Assembly: GCA_004026145.2 (NCBI GenBank)
Contig: CP034975.1
Location: forward strand, 3,819,375 to 3,883,374
Source: Takifugu bimaculatus
Taxonomy: Eukaryota; Chordata; Actinopteri; Tetraodontiformes; Tetraodontidae
DNA: 64,000 bases
Direction of reading: 5' to 3'
Under the pieces are notes generated by a model. The model was given only the letters and a program-made list of their open reading frames with translations. It searched no databases and had not been told where the DNA came from. The position numbers and the translations under genes were made by a program. Every line of letters begins with the position of its first letter. Position 1 is the stretch's first letter. Below are positions 1-12,303 of this stretch, piece after piece.

Positions 1-3000
1 GGCTGGTTACCTTCACAGATGTAGCCGGAATACTTAGAACACTCTAGCTGCATTAGGCTGCTTTGAAGCAGCCGCAGAGAGCCTCCAGAGAGCGGGGCCG
101 TCATGGGCTGGATGGGGTTGACGGTGCATCACCGTGGCCTGAGTCAGTCTCACGTTAGCCGCATGCTCGTAAAGGTAGGCCAACTTGAACTGGTTATGGG
201 AAAGCAAATCAGCCCAAGTACGACTAAAAGGTTTTGACAGGACTTAAGGTTTGAGTACAGTAGGAATCAGAGCCCCTTAACTCCTATTATGGCTCCACAA
301 CATTCCACATCTAGTACCTGGTAATTCAGCCCATCCACCGATGTGGAAAAAAATCATCTTTGCATCAGCATGTGGACACACTGACAATGACCAGACAAAA
401 CAGCAAACATTTATCTGTATGGCAGCAATCGATTCATCTTTATTATAGAAAATCCTTTGGCAAGACCTTGCAGGCATACTGGAAGTTTGCTCATTAAGAA
501 AAAAAACCCCTCTCACATGCCAAACATATCTGGGAGGCGGTCTGTTGGACGTCAGTCCAGACTAAAGACCTCAACAATTCAGAGAGGACATACCATCATA
601 GAACACTACAGTACTCTAGGGTGATGGACGGACTGCGAGCATTATATAAGCTTAAAATCAGTATGTGGAGCAGGTTGCTCTTTCTCAAGGTTGTAGATTT
701 GTCGATCCACTGTCGACTTCTACCCAAAGCAGCAGAGAATGTTCCCTTTGCAACAGTAAAGAGGAGCGAGAAGGAAACATGGTGTTGAAATTATAACAAA
801 TTAGGCAGCACCAGTCGAGGATCCAACCCAAAGTGAAACGTCCTGCGATCGGTGTCAGCGGTGCAAACGAAACGTGACCGACCCATGTCCCAACGCTCGC
901 GCTGGCTGCCTGAAGACGACCTCTGATTCACGGCATCGATCTTCGGCCGCGCTCTGTCCAAGTAGTTAAAATGTCAGTCAGTAAGCTTCCTGCTGCCTGC
1001 CTCCGAACACACTCTCTGTTGGTCCGAATAAACCGTTCTTTCATCAGTGAGTGTGTGTGCGCATGTGTGTGTTAGTGCATGTGAGACAAGTCTAGTACTG
1101 TAGGCCCTCTGTTTTGAACTGACAGACACAAACCAGCTGCCTGAATTCCTCCCTCTCTCTGGCTCCCCCTCTCTCTGAGGAGTTCCCCTCCCCCAGTCCG
1201 ACCAGTGCCCCACACATTCTTCTATAATGCTATATATACCCACCCATAACTCAGACACCCGGACCCAGCGAACACATGTAAAGTACGCAGGAAACGGTGG
1301 AGAATCACAGTAGCTTTCTGACACTGGAGCTTTTATTGTTTTGGCCTTTTGAAGCTGAAATCTTCAACCCCCAACACTCATCCCTATGTGTTGCCATGCA
1401 TCCTTTACTCTGATGCAACTCGCTTCCCATGAGCACACCCAGCCAATCGGACCCCCCTTCCCAACTATGTTTCAACGGGCTGCATCTCCGTCTTTTTCTA
1501 CCTTCCCTCGCTTCAGTTGCCATGACTACGCACATCCACGGGTGCTCGTCTCACCTTGATAGCAGAGGGTTTGAGTTTTCGGTGGGGGGATTCGGGGTCT
1601 ATTTTGGGATTGAACCCCACAACAACTGATATTTGGGCTGTGAACATGCCGCAGACATTTCATCACCTTCAGAGCTGCGTTTAGCCGATAAACGATCCGC
1701 TTTGCTTCGCGAGCTGGTTGCTAAGTTTGTCTTCCTGCTGATTAGTTCAGGGCATCCTGGCCCCCCGACTGTTGGGTTTAGCTTCAAACCATAAATGCGT
1801 GAACATAAACTGTCACGGCGCATTAAACCTCCAATCTCGCTCCTCTGAAACACTTAATGCTGGTTAGACCGACTTGGTCAGCCAACATGTCCTGCAACAC
1901 TTCCTTGGATTTGAGAAGCTTCTCAGACCAAACAACAAAAAAACCCTTATGTTTTCCCACCTCTGCTCCACATCCAAATAGTGGTTCAGGATTGGATTTC
2001 ACATGCTAGCTCAAATACTTTGCATGGTGGTCAAGCTTTAACCAAGCCAGCGCTGTCCAAACCATCAAAGCGTTCCCTGTTTTGTTCATTTTGCTTTGAT
2101 TTACAGTTAATCTGTTGGCTGTTTTCACAACTTTTACTTTTTCTTTTTTTTTTTGGAGCAAATGTCCAGCTGCAAGCAGACCGAAGTCTAAGCAAACAGT
2201 GGCGGACTGTCTGCTGAAAGCTGCCGGACCACTGCAGACGCCATCTACATAAATACACACTCACACACAAACGCTGACAGTCAAACATGATGAAATGTGC
2301 CCAGTTGACCTGCTGCGAGTGCTACCTGCTGTGTCTGAATGTGGAGGGGGGCCAAGAACAGCCCTGCTGGTGTGGACGCAATGGTGGCCGGCACAGGTTG
2401 TTTGTCACATTACAATCAGCCTATCAACCACATATTCACCTGTCAACTACCAATTTGAAATTTTTATGACCTTAAACTGAACTTTTCAGGAAATTAAGCA
2501 TGTTTGGGGATGACGCGCATCTGATCTCATTGTCGCTCTGTCTGCATATCTCAGCAACCGATCAGTCTTTCTGAGCATTTTTTGGCGCTTGTCACCTTTA
2601 GCTAGCTTTCTTTGGGATAGAGATATAAATTTTTTACCCTGTTCTTATCTCCATTAAGCTGAGAGAATGAGAATGTTTTGCATTTGATTCCTGGCAACCA
2701 AAAAGAAAGAAAACTATTAAAACAATCCACCCCACCCATTAATTTACTGTTGCTTTCACGCAGGGAGCTTAACATTGTCTGCTATCAACATCTGCAGGCT
2801 GAGAACTAGATTTGTTCAATGTTCCCCTGGGAAATTACCGCACTGAAAGCATTGATAACTTTAATATATTGAGTCTTTAATTGATATCATACAGCTGTCC
2901 ATCGGGCTGCTCACACAGAAGTGCACGCCAACCAGGGAATGCGATCCTGAAGCTGGAGACGGTGGTCAGCATATATAACTTATCCCTGAGAGTGATAAAA

Positions 3001-4750
3001 CCCCCAGCTGGAGTCTTGTATATGTGTCATTCAGTTTATTCGTGCAGCAATCATTTCTTCTCATTTCTGGAGCCAGAGGTCAGACGTTACATCTGCATGT
3101 GTCTCTGAATAACTCAGCCAGCAGTTTATTTATGCACAGCTAAACTGCTTCTTCTGGGAGTTCATGTGGCCATCAACAGACAAGGGAGAATGGGAAACTG
3201 GGGAGTGTAGCGTGAAACAAATGTTGAGCGGCTGGATTCACGTGGAAGACATCTGCACGAGTCCTGAGAGGTGGGTGACACCCTGATCAGTGTGGCCAAA
3301 TGTGCACGGAGGGGTCTTCTACTGTGAAAAGAGAGCTTTTCTGAAACTAAAATATCAAGGGAGTAAAGGAGGGGGTGGGCTTTTTAAAATGTTTGCCTGT
3401 TTAATTGTGTAACCACGTCACATGGTAAAACTTCTGAAGAATTCCCTCTTTGCTCAGTTATGCAGTGAAATCACACGATTCTTTTAATGGTGAACAGCTT
3501 TAGTAAGATGATGTGGTTGCTGATGTCATTTTAAAGAAAAGTTTAAACAAAGTTTACAGGACACGATAGAAATAAACACATTTTGATGCTCCTGTATTGT
3601 TCACTGGTCTGTTTGCAGGCTGCTGAACTGTGAGGTTTCTCTTCAGGGAATTGCTTGTTGATAGAATTAACTATGAGTTTTAACAAAAACCTGTGATTTT
3701 ATTTTGACGTTTGGGCTTTAAGGGGCCAATCACATAAGAAGACAGTCTCTAGTGGCTGTGCTGATGTGTTGCAGCCTTTTAAATCCTATTGTGTCCAGCT
3801 GCAGCATAAGAATAGCAATACGTGTTTGCCTGGGTGAGTCTTTAAATTAGGAGGAATCCTGATCAGAATGCCAAACTTTGGAAACTTCTAGAAGTGACAT
3901 GTCCTTTTTTTTGCTTCAGCTCCTTTCCCAGTTCCTTCTCTGCCCTCTTTGACCTTCTCCCCTTTTCCTGTCCCTTCCCCCACACCACCCTGCCCCCACC
4001 GTCCTTTATCCAGAAACGCACCAAATGCAGGCAAGGCCACCAGGCAACTTCCACACCTCCCACTCTCTTGTTGCCTGTGGGCAGACTGATCAGGCTGTCA
4101 CACCAAATTACTGCCTCTCCCTGTTGTTGTTTATTCCCACAATGATCACTTCAGGAGGTGCATATATAGTTGCAATGAACCCCTTTAAGCACTACGCAGC
4201 AACAGGTAGTTGTGGTAGTTGATGTGGATGAACGGTTAAAATGTAGGATTCTACTTTTAAAAAAAAAAAATCTCCACTTTTTCTCACTCTGCTGTGGCTC
4301 GTTTACATTTAATGAGCAACTGTCCAGAGATTCCGGGAGGGGGAAAAAACCCATCTGCACCTTTTATAAATGAGCAGATGCACAACGTGGCTGCAGCAGA
4401 TTAAACAGGAAATTCCAATTAAGTGGTCCAGCATTCATGTTCGGGAGGTTTCCCCAAATAACTGCCTATTAAATGGAACAATTAGTGTTAAAAAATTACG
4501 AATGCTAACCTTCAGAGCGAAATTGTAAGCAAATAGTAAACATCGACAACTTTATCATTCATCACACATAAAAAATCCAGTCATATGCACGGAATACCGA
4601 TGCAGGATGGATATCTTTCGAAATTTGTTTGGTTTCTGTGACGAAACCCGACATTTTACGCGCTCCGAGAGAACGCATCTACACGCAAACTGTTTTTGAA
4701 AATCGTGTCAGAATATGATTATTGTTTATAAACTCCCTGGTGTAATTATT
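1..4750. other. Intergenic DNA upstream of fzd7, no gene recognised
   Basis: Short open frames occur on both strands, but none shows a recognisable domain, a codon pattern typical of a gene, or a repeated family. There is a GT-rich stretch near 1046-1085 and AT-rich TATA-like words near 645 and 1228, none linked to a reading frame. The block could contain distal regulatory DNA for fzd7, but nothing in the sequence itself shows this. Confidence 0.6.
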
Positions 4751-4779
4751 GCAACACATTTTTCCTTCCATAAAAGCTA

Positions 4780-5390
4780 AAAGCCAATCAAGATATAATC
4801 CTTTAGGAAAACAAACGCTTGGATTGGCTGAGACGCGTCATCGGTTTCAAGGCGCCCCGCGTTCTGTTGTGGGGTCCTTTGAATCGACGGGGCGCCTAAA
4901 AACCGGTGGAATCTGTGCGGAGCGAGGAGGACGAGCCTGTGGACTCCCAACCGCTCCGCGCACGACGCGACCTTCTCTGCGAAAGTCTCGGCGAAAATCG
5001 CCTCTGTCGCGGGGCATTATTGTAGCGCCAACTGCTTTTTGGTCGCGCACTCGGTCGTCGAGCCGCCCGGAATAATTCTCCCCCCCCCCCCCCGGATTAC
5101 TCCGTGAAAATGGGACTTGCAGCGTGATTTCAGTTGGACCGCGAGTGAGAGTGGGCTGCTTGGAGTCACTTACAAAGACCATCGAGAAGTCATGACTCGA
5201 CGGACGTTCCGCTCGGATTTATCGGCTTAAAACGCAAGGGGAAGACCGCCGCGCTGCCCTCGGGTCGAAACACCCGCACGTCGCGCCAAGTGTCGGGACA
5301 TTTGACGCAGATTTCGTCTGCTTTTCGGCGGTTTTCAAGTCGCCCTACTTGGATCAAAGTTTTCGCCTCCCTTCCCCCTCCTCCTCAACT
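4780..5390 (+). promoter_or_regulatory. fzd7: fzd7 CpG-rich promoter and 5' leader
   Basis: The base composition becomes markedly CpG-rich from about 4820 up to the fzd7 start codon, unlike the AT-rich DNA before it. Two CCAAT-type words lie in opposite orientations near 4782 and 4824. A TCF/LEF-type word CTTTGAA is at 4877-4883. A run of 14 C lies at 5080-5093. The transcription start cannot be fixed from sequence; somewhere between about 4900 and 5200 is plausible. In mammals FZD7 is reported to respond to beta-catenin/TCF, so the TCF word is of interest, but a seven-base match is weak evidence on its own. Confidence 0.5.
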
Positions 5391-7095
5391 ATGGCGGCGG
5401 CCAGGTCCACCACTGGCTCGACGTTGCTGCGGATCATGTGGCTGCTGTGCGGGCTCTTCTCCTACATGTCTGCTCAGCATTACAACAGCGAAAGTGGAAT
5501 ATCCGTCCCGGAACACGGATTTTGTCAGCAGATTTCCATACCGCTGTGCACCGACATCGCCTATAACCAGACCATTATGCCCAATCTCCTGGGCCACACG
5601 AACCAGGAAGACGCCGGACTGGAGGTGCACCAGTTTTACCCCCTCGTTAAGGTCCAGTGCTCTGCGGATCTAAAGTTCTTTCTCTGCTCCATGTACGCTC
5701 CCGTGTGCACGGTGCTGGAGCAGGCCATCCCCCCATGTCGGTCATTGTGTGAGCGTGCCAGGCAGGGATGCGAAGCCCTGATGAATAAATTCGGCTTCCA
5801 GTGGCCGGAGCGGCTCCGCTGCGAGGCCTTTCCGGTCCACGGAGCCGGTGAGATCTGCGTCGGCCAGAACACGTCCGAACCGAACAGTCCGGCGTCCTCG
5901 TCGTCCCCCTTCGCACCGGACCCCGTGACCCTCCCCCCACACTTGATGCGACCCAACCAGGGCCCGCCGCACCACAACCAGTTACACCAGTTTTCCTGTC
6001 CCTTTGCAGCTGGAGGTTCCTTCCTACATGGGCTACCGATTCTTGGGGGTCAAAGACTGCGGGGCCCCTTGCGAGCCGAACAAACCCACCGGAATCATGT
6101 ATTTCCGAGAGGACGAGGTAAAATTTGGGCGGCTGTGGGTCGGGATCTGGTCCATCCTGTGCTGCGTGAGCACCCTGTTCACCGTGCTGACGTATTTAGT
6201 GGACATGAGGCGGTTCCGATACCCCGAGAGGCCCATCATCTTCCTGTCGGGGTGCTATTTCATGGTGGCGGTGGCCTACGCCGCCGGGTTCTTCCTGGAG
6301 GACAAAGTGGTGTGTGTGGACAAGTTCAAAGAGGAAGGCTACAGGACGGTGGCCCAGGGGACGAAGAAGGAGGGCTGCACCATCCTCTTCATGGTGCTGT
6401 ACTTCTTCGGCATGGCCAGCTCCATCTGGTGGGTGATTCTGTCCCTGACTTGGTTCCTGTCTGCTGGAATGAAATGGGGCCACGAGGCCATAGAGGCCAA
6501 CTCCCAGTACTTCCACCTGGCCGCCTGGGCCGTCCCTGCCATCAAGACCATCACCATCCTCGCCATGGGTCAGGTGGAGGGCGACGTCCTCACCGGCGTG
6601 TGTTTCGTCGGCATTTTCAACGTGGACTCCCTCCGCGGCTTTGTCCTGGCGCCTCTTTTCGTCTACCTGTTCATCGGGACCTCCTTCCTCCTGGCCGGCT
6701 TCGTGTCCCTCTTCCGGATCCGCACCATCATGAAGCACGACGGCACCAAGACGGAGAAGCTGGAGAAGCTGATGGTGCGCATCGGCGTGTTCAGCGTGCT
6801 GTACACGGTGCCCGCCACCATCGTGATCGCCTGCTACTTCTACGAGCAGGCCTTCAGGGAGCACTGGGAGCGCACCTGGCACATGCAGATCTGCAAGCGC
6901 TTCGCCATCCCCTGCCCGACCCACAACTTCGCCCCCATGACACCAGACTTCACAGTGTTCATGATCAAATACCTGATGACCATGATCGTCGGGATCACCT
7001 CCGGTTTCTGGGTCTGGTCTGGGAAAACCCTCCAGTCGTGGCGGCGGTTTTACAAGCACCTCAGCTACGGGAACCACGGCGAGACGACGGTGTGA
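5391..7095 (+). CDS. fzd7: Frizzled-7 type Wnt receptor, with an apparent 1-base frameshift
   Basis: Encodes a Frizzled GPCR that binds Wnt at the cell surface and signals through Dishevelled. The ATG at 5391 has a good context (A at -3, G at +4); an open frame extends 14 codons further upstream but has no ATG. Residues 1-28 look like a signal peptide. A cysteine-rich Wnt-binding domain follows (about 40-165, with the block SIPLCTDIAYNQT), then a Pro/Ser-rich linker, seven membrane segments (about 245-535), the Dishevelled-binding KTLQSW near 545-550 and a C-terminal PDZ ligand ETTV. The frame shifts from 5391-6002 to 6004-7095 between FSCP and QLEVPSY, which are contiguous in the family; dropping one base of CCCTTT restores about 567 residues, close to the vertebrate length. 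Residue matches (GCYFMVAVA, YFFGMASS, VVCVDKF) favour FZD7 over FZD1/2, although ETTV is the FZD1/2-type ending. Vertebrate FZD7 is intronless. fzd7a versus fzd7b cannot be decided. Confidence 0.88.
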
Positions 7096-9185
7096 GGCGG
7101 AGAGAACGGGGGCGAAGCCTGTTACATGAGGTCAATAGCTTTTCCTTTTCCATAGTGTTTTGGACACATTTTGATTGTTTCCCTCCCCGGACTGTAACCT
7201 AATCAAGCCATCGGTCATCCAAACTCTAGAAACCGGACTCATTTTCCACACACGCATGTTTCCACCCTTCTTTACTTTCTTTTTCTTTTTCTTCTTTTTT
7301 TCCTTTTTTGCACACGCCCCTTGGATTTGCTCCTGGCCTCGCCGGCCGCTGGACTGTGAAGCCACGCCGGTGAATTAGCGTTTCATATGAAATCCTTTGC
7401 ATATTACTGACTTGTATCTGTTTAGCGCTCTGTCATTTGAATGTACCGCCTGCCTCCGGGGACGAGACTCGACACCTTAGAGGACTTGTAGATCAAGCAG
7501 GCGTCTGCCCGCCGACAGCGTAAGAGATTCACTTCTTACAGCCTTTTCTGACTGCTGGACGACCCGTGCAAATTTGAGGTTACTCTGCTTTTAGCTAAAG
7601 ACTGAAACGGTTTAATACTCGCGTTAGATGTTGCAGAGCACAATCTCGCATGTTTTGTTTTTTTTAAATCTGAGGAACAGCGCATTGACCCCCCCCGACT
7701 CCACGAGCCGAGCCGAGCGGGGCCGAGCGGGGCCTGCCCAGAAACGAGGAGAAACGTACCCTGGTTTCTGTCCTTTGTTTGTGTTCTTTGGTATTGAATG
7801 TTCACTCCGAAGGTGAATGAAGTGATGTAACGGTTTGCACAGTTAATACAAAGGTTTAAAGTGTTAAAAAAATGACTGATTCACTGCAGAACGATCAACA
7901 TTGGAAGGGACCACACACGGGGCTCCTCTGCTCTTTGCATTGGAGATAGAACAGTTCATTGTTTGTCTCTCAGTGTGTGGTCTCTTAACCGCTGGATCCC
8001 CACCCTTAAGCTTTTAAGACACCCAAAGCACCATTTCAAGGATCCAGATTTAATCTCCACACGGTGGAAATGGCTGCCGTGGATTTTTAAATGTTTTATC
8101 TGGGATGAGGATGACTGTAAGTGGTCGTGCCTGCGACTACACCTGCCTTACGTTAAAATTTGGTCTTCACCAGCAGAGCTAACAGGTCTTTTTTTTTTTT
8201 TGTTTGTTTTTATCGTAGCCTGCAGGCTACCCCAGGAAGAGCACGGCAGAGGTCAAAGGTCCTGAGCCTGTGGGAATATTTTTGTATTTTTCGAGAGTAG
8301 AATCAGACCGTGCAAAGAGACGGCGTCCGGACGAGAACTACTCCAGTTTTAGAGAAATGATATTTGCCAAGTAAGCAGTTTTGCAATGTTTGAAAATGCA
8401 AAGGAAATGTGTTCTTCCAACGTTCGGGCTTTTGTTACCCTTTCAGCCAACGTGACGCCCGCTTTGCATAGGGAAAAAGCCCCCCCCCCACACACCCAAT
8501 AATGATCGAGAGCAATAATGTCCACAGCGGTGAGTTTAGTGAGTCTGATTGGTAATCCAGTTTTTTATGCCAGATTTTAAAACAGAGGTGTGTTTTTCTA
8601 TACGAACCCAGAGATTAAGGCGTCCTGATGGAGATGGCCGTTGTATTATTGTTATTTTTTTGTGCCATGTAACGTGCATGTTCTGTATGTAAAACTCTGA
8701 ACAGGAACAAAAGTGTAGACCTGGTGTTCCGCTTCCTTTTTTTAATCTACCAACCCGTCTTGAATCAACACTAATACTAGAAAACACGTGTACCAGCCTG
8801 TCGTGTATACATGTCAACGCAGTTTGTATATATAAAAAAGGTCACATTTTTCATGTGAATGTACTCCATACCTCAAACCCCCGATGGAAGGATTGAGAAA
8901 GATAGATTACACAAGTCATCTCTTGTCAGTCTTGTTTTTTTTTTATTATTATTCCTTACTGGGAGAAAATTGTGTAATTGTATTTGGGCAATTCAGAAGG
9001 AATTTTAGTACGTGGGGCTGTGTTTTCCAATGCGACGTATGCAACCTATCAAGTAATAATCAGTCTGTTTTTGAAAGGCATATTGTATTTATGGGGGTTC
9101 TCATTTTTTTGTCTTTTATACCTTTTGTTTAAACGATAAGCCTGTTGTTACGTGTACAGTTTGAATAAAAGGCGATACAGTTTGT
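7096..9185 (+). other. fzd7: fzd7 3' untranslated region
   Basis: After the stop codon there is 2.1 kb with no supported reading frame, rich in T runs (for example 7270-7310 and 8190-8215). A Pumilio-type word TGTATATA is at 8825-8832. The region ends at the first well-placed AATAAA. A long 3' UTR is usual for vertebrate FZD7 messages. The end is inferred from the signal, not from transcripts. Confidence 0.65.
9164..9169 (+). terminator. fzd7: Polyadenylation signal AATAAA of fzd7
   Basis: A canonical AATAAA within TTGAATAAAAGG, followed within 20-30 bases by a T/G-containing stretch (TTTGTAACTCGG). It is the most plausible end of the fzd7 transcript. Confidence 0.6.
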
Positions 9186-10795
9186 AACTCGGCTCTTCTC
9201 TTTCATGGGCGAAAAGACTGAAAATCACAGTTGACAAAACACGTCATGGAGGTCAGAATGTTTTTACAGCGCGGGTGTGATATCCACACCGCTAACACTG
9301 AAATGGGTGGGGTGGGGAGGTAAATCTGGCCCCTTTAGCAGTTTGGAATAATGCAGCAGCAGTCTGAACAAAGAGCAACCAGTCAGCCAGTCCACACCTG
9401 ACACATGATGCTTCTGCACAACAAGGCAGGACAGAGGATCTGTTGTGCAGAGCTGCATATTTAAGATGATTTTGTCGTTACTCTTAATACAATGCTGCAT
9501 TATCCTGATTAAAAAAAGGCTGAAACTAGTAGGTAAATTCTATCTCGGTTATAAAAATATTAATGTAAATTACTCCTACGAGCTACAAGGATTCCAGATC
9601 ATTTCTTGGAAACTTGTTAATGCAGATCATGTTTTCCAGAGAGTCCTGATATGACTCATTTATATCTTGCTGGATTTGACGGGAATTGAATGCAGCACTG
9701 AGATGATGAGCTCCTGACCTCTTTTTGTTGTTGCCATAATTCTGCTTCCTGGTAATAGTTTTGCAACGTGACAGTCAGCCTTCATTTTAGCGTTACAAAT
9801 GACTCCCTGTTTAAAGGTGACATGCGTAACCATGCAGGTTTTAAGGGGCTCGAACCCACTGATGTTTGGCATTATCATTAATTCTAAAGATGATTTTCTT
9901 ACAGAATTGTACAGTACTAGATTTTGAGCTGCGAAGGTCAAGCAGCCTGTGCTCCAAAGTCACTGTCAACAGACCAAGTCTTAGCATTTTACAAAAACGC
10001 TCCACCATCTGCTACAGACGCAATTTAACCCCCCCCCCCCCCAAGAAAAATAAATCACAGGCCAATTCTAGATCTATTTATACGTGGATTTTTAATTGTA
10101 TCCTTGAACATTGTCGCTGCACTGCGCGACAGAGGCACATATATGCTATTTTCTATACCACGGCGCCCCCTGCTGGAAGCAGGCCAGAAAGCACATGCCT
10201 GACGGAGACAAGGGTTTGAGTGGACCTAATTTGTGGTCCGTGCACGTAAACAAAGGGATCGAAGCCACAAATGTTTGTAAAACACAAAAAGACCTGTATG
10301 TAATGAAGTCAAAGATTTACAGAAATCTCATAATTGCTGGATTAAAAAGGAGTAATTTCAATGGTAAGGACGTGAACTGTGAAAATAAGGAAAGCTGAAA
10401 AAAAACCTTTCATTGCAAAACAACGCACCCTCACAATTAACTTCGAACTGGAAAACCACGTAAAGTTACAACGAAAAAAAATCTTTTAATTACGATCATT
10501 TAATGTCTCGCTACCTTAGTTCTGTCGGGTTCGATACTGACATCTTGTGGCCAACGGCTTCATCCTATCCAATCCGAATGTGAGCCGATTACTTCTCCTT
10601 TCTCTGCTGCATTTTCTTAACATCTCATTTAACAAGTGGTCATTTGAATTTGATCTGATTACATTTTTTTTAAGGCATTTTGTGGCTGGTGACCACTATG
10701 AAAGAAACTATTGCAAACCACTGCAGTACATTAAAAAACAAACAAACAAAAAACACAACAACCCTCCATTATTGCAAATTATGGTAAAACATTGA
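9186..10795. other. Spacer between fzd7 and the OR array
   Basis: No gene is recognised. It contains a C run at 10029-10042 and the CTCF-type motif listed separately. The short open frames show no family resemblance. Confidence 0.55.
10163..10176 (-). promoter_or_regulatory. CTCF-type insulator motif
   Basis: On the minus strand this reads CCAGCAGGGGGCGC, matching the 14-base CTCF core consensus at every position I can recall. It lies about 1 kb past the fzd7 poly(A) signal and 0.7 kb before the first OR. Occupancy cannot be told from sequence. Confidence 0.5.
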
Positions 10796-10862
10796 CCCCC
10801 CCCCCCCCCCACACACACACACACACGCACACACACGCACACACACACACAGACAAACACAC
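10796..10862. repeat. C run plus (CA)n microsatellite
   Basis: Fifteen C residues (10796-10810) run into a CA repeat with a few CG interruptions, ending about 10862. This lies just past the 3' end of OR1. Confidence 0.9.
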
Positions 10863-10904
10863 AAAACGACCAAAAGGATGTGCTGCATTGAAAAATACAT
10901 ATAT

Positions 10905-11833
10905 TTATCTGTGATTAAATAAAATTATTTTACAGGATTGTCTTATCTTTGGTAACTTTAAACCATACATGAAAGGGGTGAGCATTGGTTGAATAATAAA
11001 GATATACATAGATAACATAACACGCAGTTCATCAGGTGCATGTGAAACATCAACCCTGGAGTCTGAAAAGTGAAAAATGGAACCTAGAAACAGATTTGAC
11101 AATGAAACAATCTGAGGAGTGCAGGTGGAGATGGCTTTCTGTGTATTTTCCTTTGAAGCCTTCAGACAAACAGTCAAAATCTTCAGATAGGAAAATAAAA
11201 TCAGACTAAAGGGAACAAACATGGTTAAAAAAGCAAAAAACAGGTCAGATATTTTCTCAGTTAATGAAACTGAACAAGCTAGTTGGATTATTAGGTAATA
11301 GTCACAGAAAACTTTATCAATAACATTTCCACAAAAGTCCAGATTAATGACAAATGAAAGTAACACCAAAACATTAATAAATGAATACCCCCACACAGCT
11401 GAAATGATCTTACACACTCTCCCCGTGTTCATAATGAGACTGTATTGTAAAGGATAGCAGATAGCAACGTACCTGTCGTAGGCCATGGCTGCTAAACTGC
11501 AAAACTCAAGTGATGCAGATGCGTAAATATAACACATCTGCAGGAAACACCAGGGCACAGTGACTTGGTGAGTATCTGAAAGCATTTGAGACAACATAAG
11601 AGGATACAGTGATGCGCTGCCATTCAGTTCATTCACAAAGAGGTTACACAGTAACATGTACATGGGCTCATGCAGCCTTTTGTCCTTGTAAATAATCAGA
11701 ATTAAAACCGAATTCATCATCCAAATAGACACAAACCAGAAGAGCATGATGCCAAAATACACATATTTCAACTCTCCAGTATCACCGTAGGCTGCAAGCA
11801 CAAAATACACATGGTCTCAGTTTTGTTCTCCAT
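10905..11833 (-). pseudogene. OR1: odorant receptor with a frameshifted N-terminus
   Basis: The frame encodes a fish OR with LHEPMY, MAYDRYVAIC, a Ser-Thr-Cys block (STCTPQ) before TM6 and a TM7 ending LTPFMYG. Compared with its sister copies there are two extra bases just after the codons for MENKTETM, at about 11808-11811. From the conserved ATG (11831-11833) the frame therefore runs into nonsense after eight codons. The long open frame has no ATG until residue 29 of the family protein, inside TM1, so the glycosylated N-terminus would be lost. The first half is almost identical to OR2; the second half, from TM4 onward, is distinct. It is probably a recent pseudogene, unless the two bases are an assembly error. 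Confidence 0.8.
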
Positions 11834-11848
11834 CTTTCATTCTCTTCT

Positions 11849-11880
11849 GTGTGTGTGTGTGTGTGTTGTGTGTGTGCGTG
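11849..11880. repeat. GT/CA microsatellite in the OR1 leader
   Basis: A GT dinucleotide run, with one TTG interruption, beginning about 16 bases upstream of the OR1 start codon. Equivalent runs precede OR2, OR3 and OR4. Confidence 0.85.
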
Positions 11881-12154
11881 CATCACAATAAACCCTGAAG
11901 TTAACAGGAAAATTACTCCAGTGGTGATGATGCTTTTGATCCCTTTAGATTGAACATCATCTCAGAATTACATCAAAATAAGTTCTTCTTAGAATTGGTT
12001 CAGATGCTTTCCCTCCTCTCTGCATGATTTCATGTGTCAAACATATAACATTAAAAAAATTAGATTCTCAAGTGAAATCTTTCCAGCTGAGTCTGTCAGA
12101 CAGTGGATGTCTTCATGTGGTGCCCTCCACTGAGCAAGATGAGGCTCCTCTGAA

Positions 12155-12160
12155 TTTATA
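12155..12160 (-). promoter_or_regulatory. TATA box of OR1
   Basis: TATAAA on the minus strand, 322 bases upstream of the OR1 ATG, in a block almost identical in front of OR2, OR3 and OR4. The gap to the ATG suggests a long leader or a non-coding first exon. Confidence 0.45.
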
Positions 12161-12303
12161 CCCTGATGTGGGTTGGACAGCTCTGCAGAGACACTGGAAA
12201 AAGTCTGAAAATAACCTGTTGCTCCACAGGACAACTGTGATAAAGTTCAACTCTGTTTTATTACAATAAGAGAAACAATTCAATCCATCATAGGTGTTCA
12301 AGT

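Noticed and set aside
974..1324. A 116-codon minus-strand frame upstream of fzd7
   Set aside because: No recognisable domain, low-complexity ends, and no supporting promoter or repeat evidence.
5848..6009. A possible intron in fzd7 from GTGAGA to TTTGCAG
   Set aside because: Splicing these sites keeps the wrong frame, and it would remove the conserved FSCP block. Vertebrate FZD7 has one exon.
6196..7077. A 293-codon minus-strand frame across fzd7
   Set aside because: Complementary-strand shadow of a GC-rich conserved gene; rich in His/Glu/Gly/Asp with no domain.
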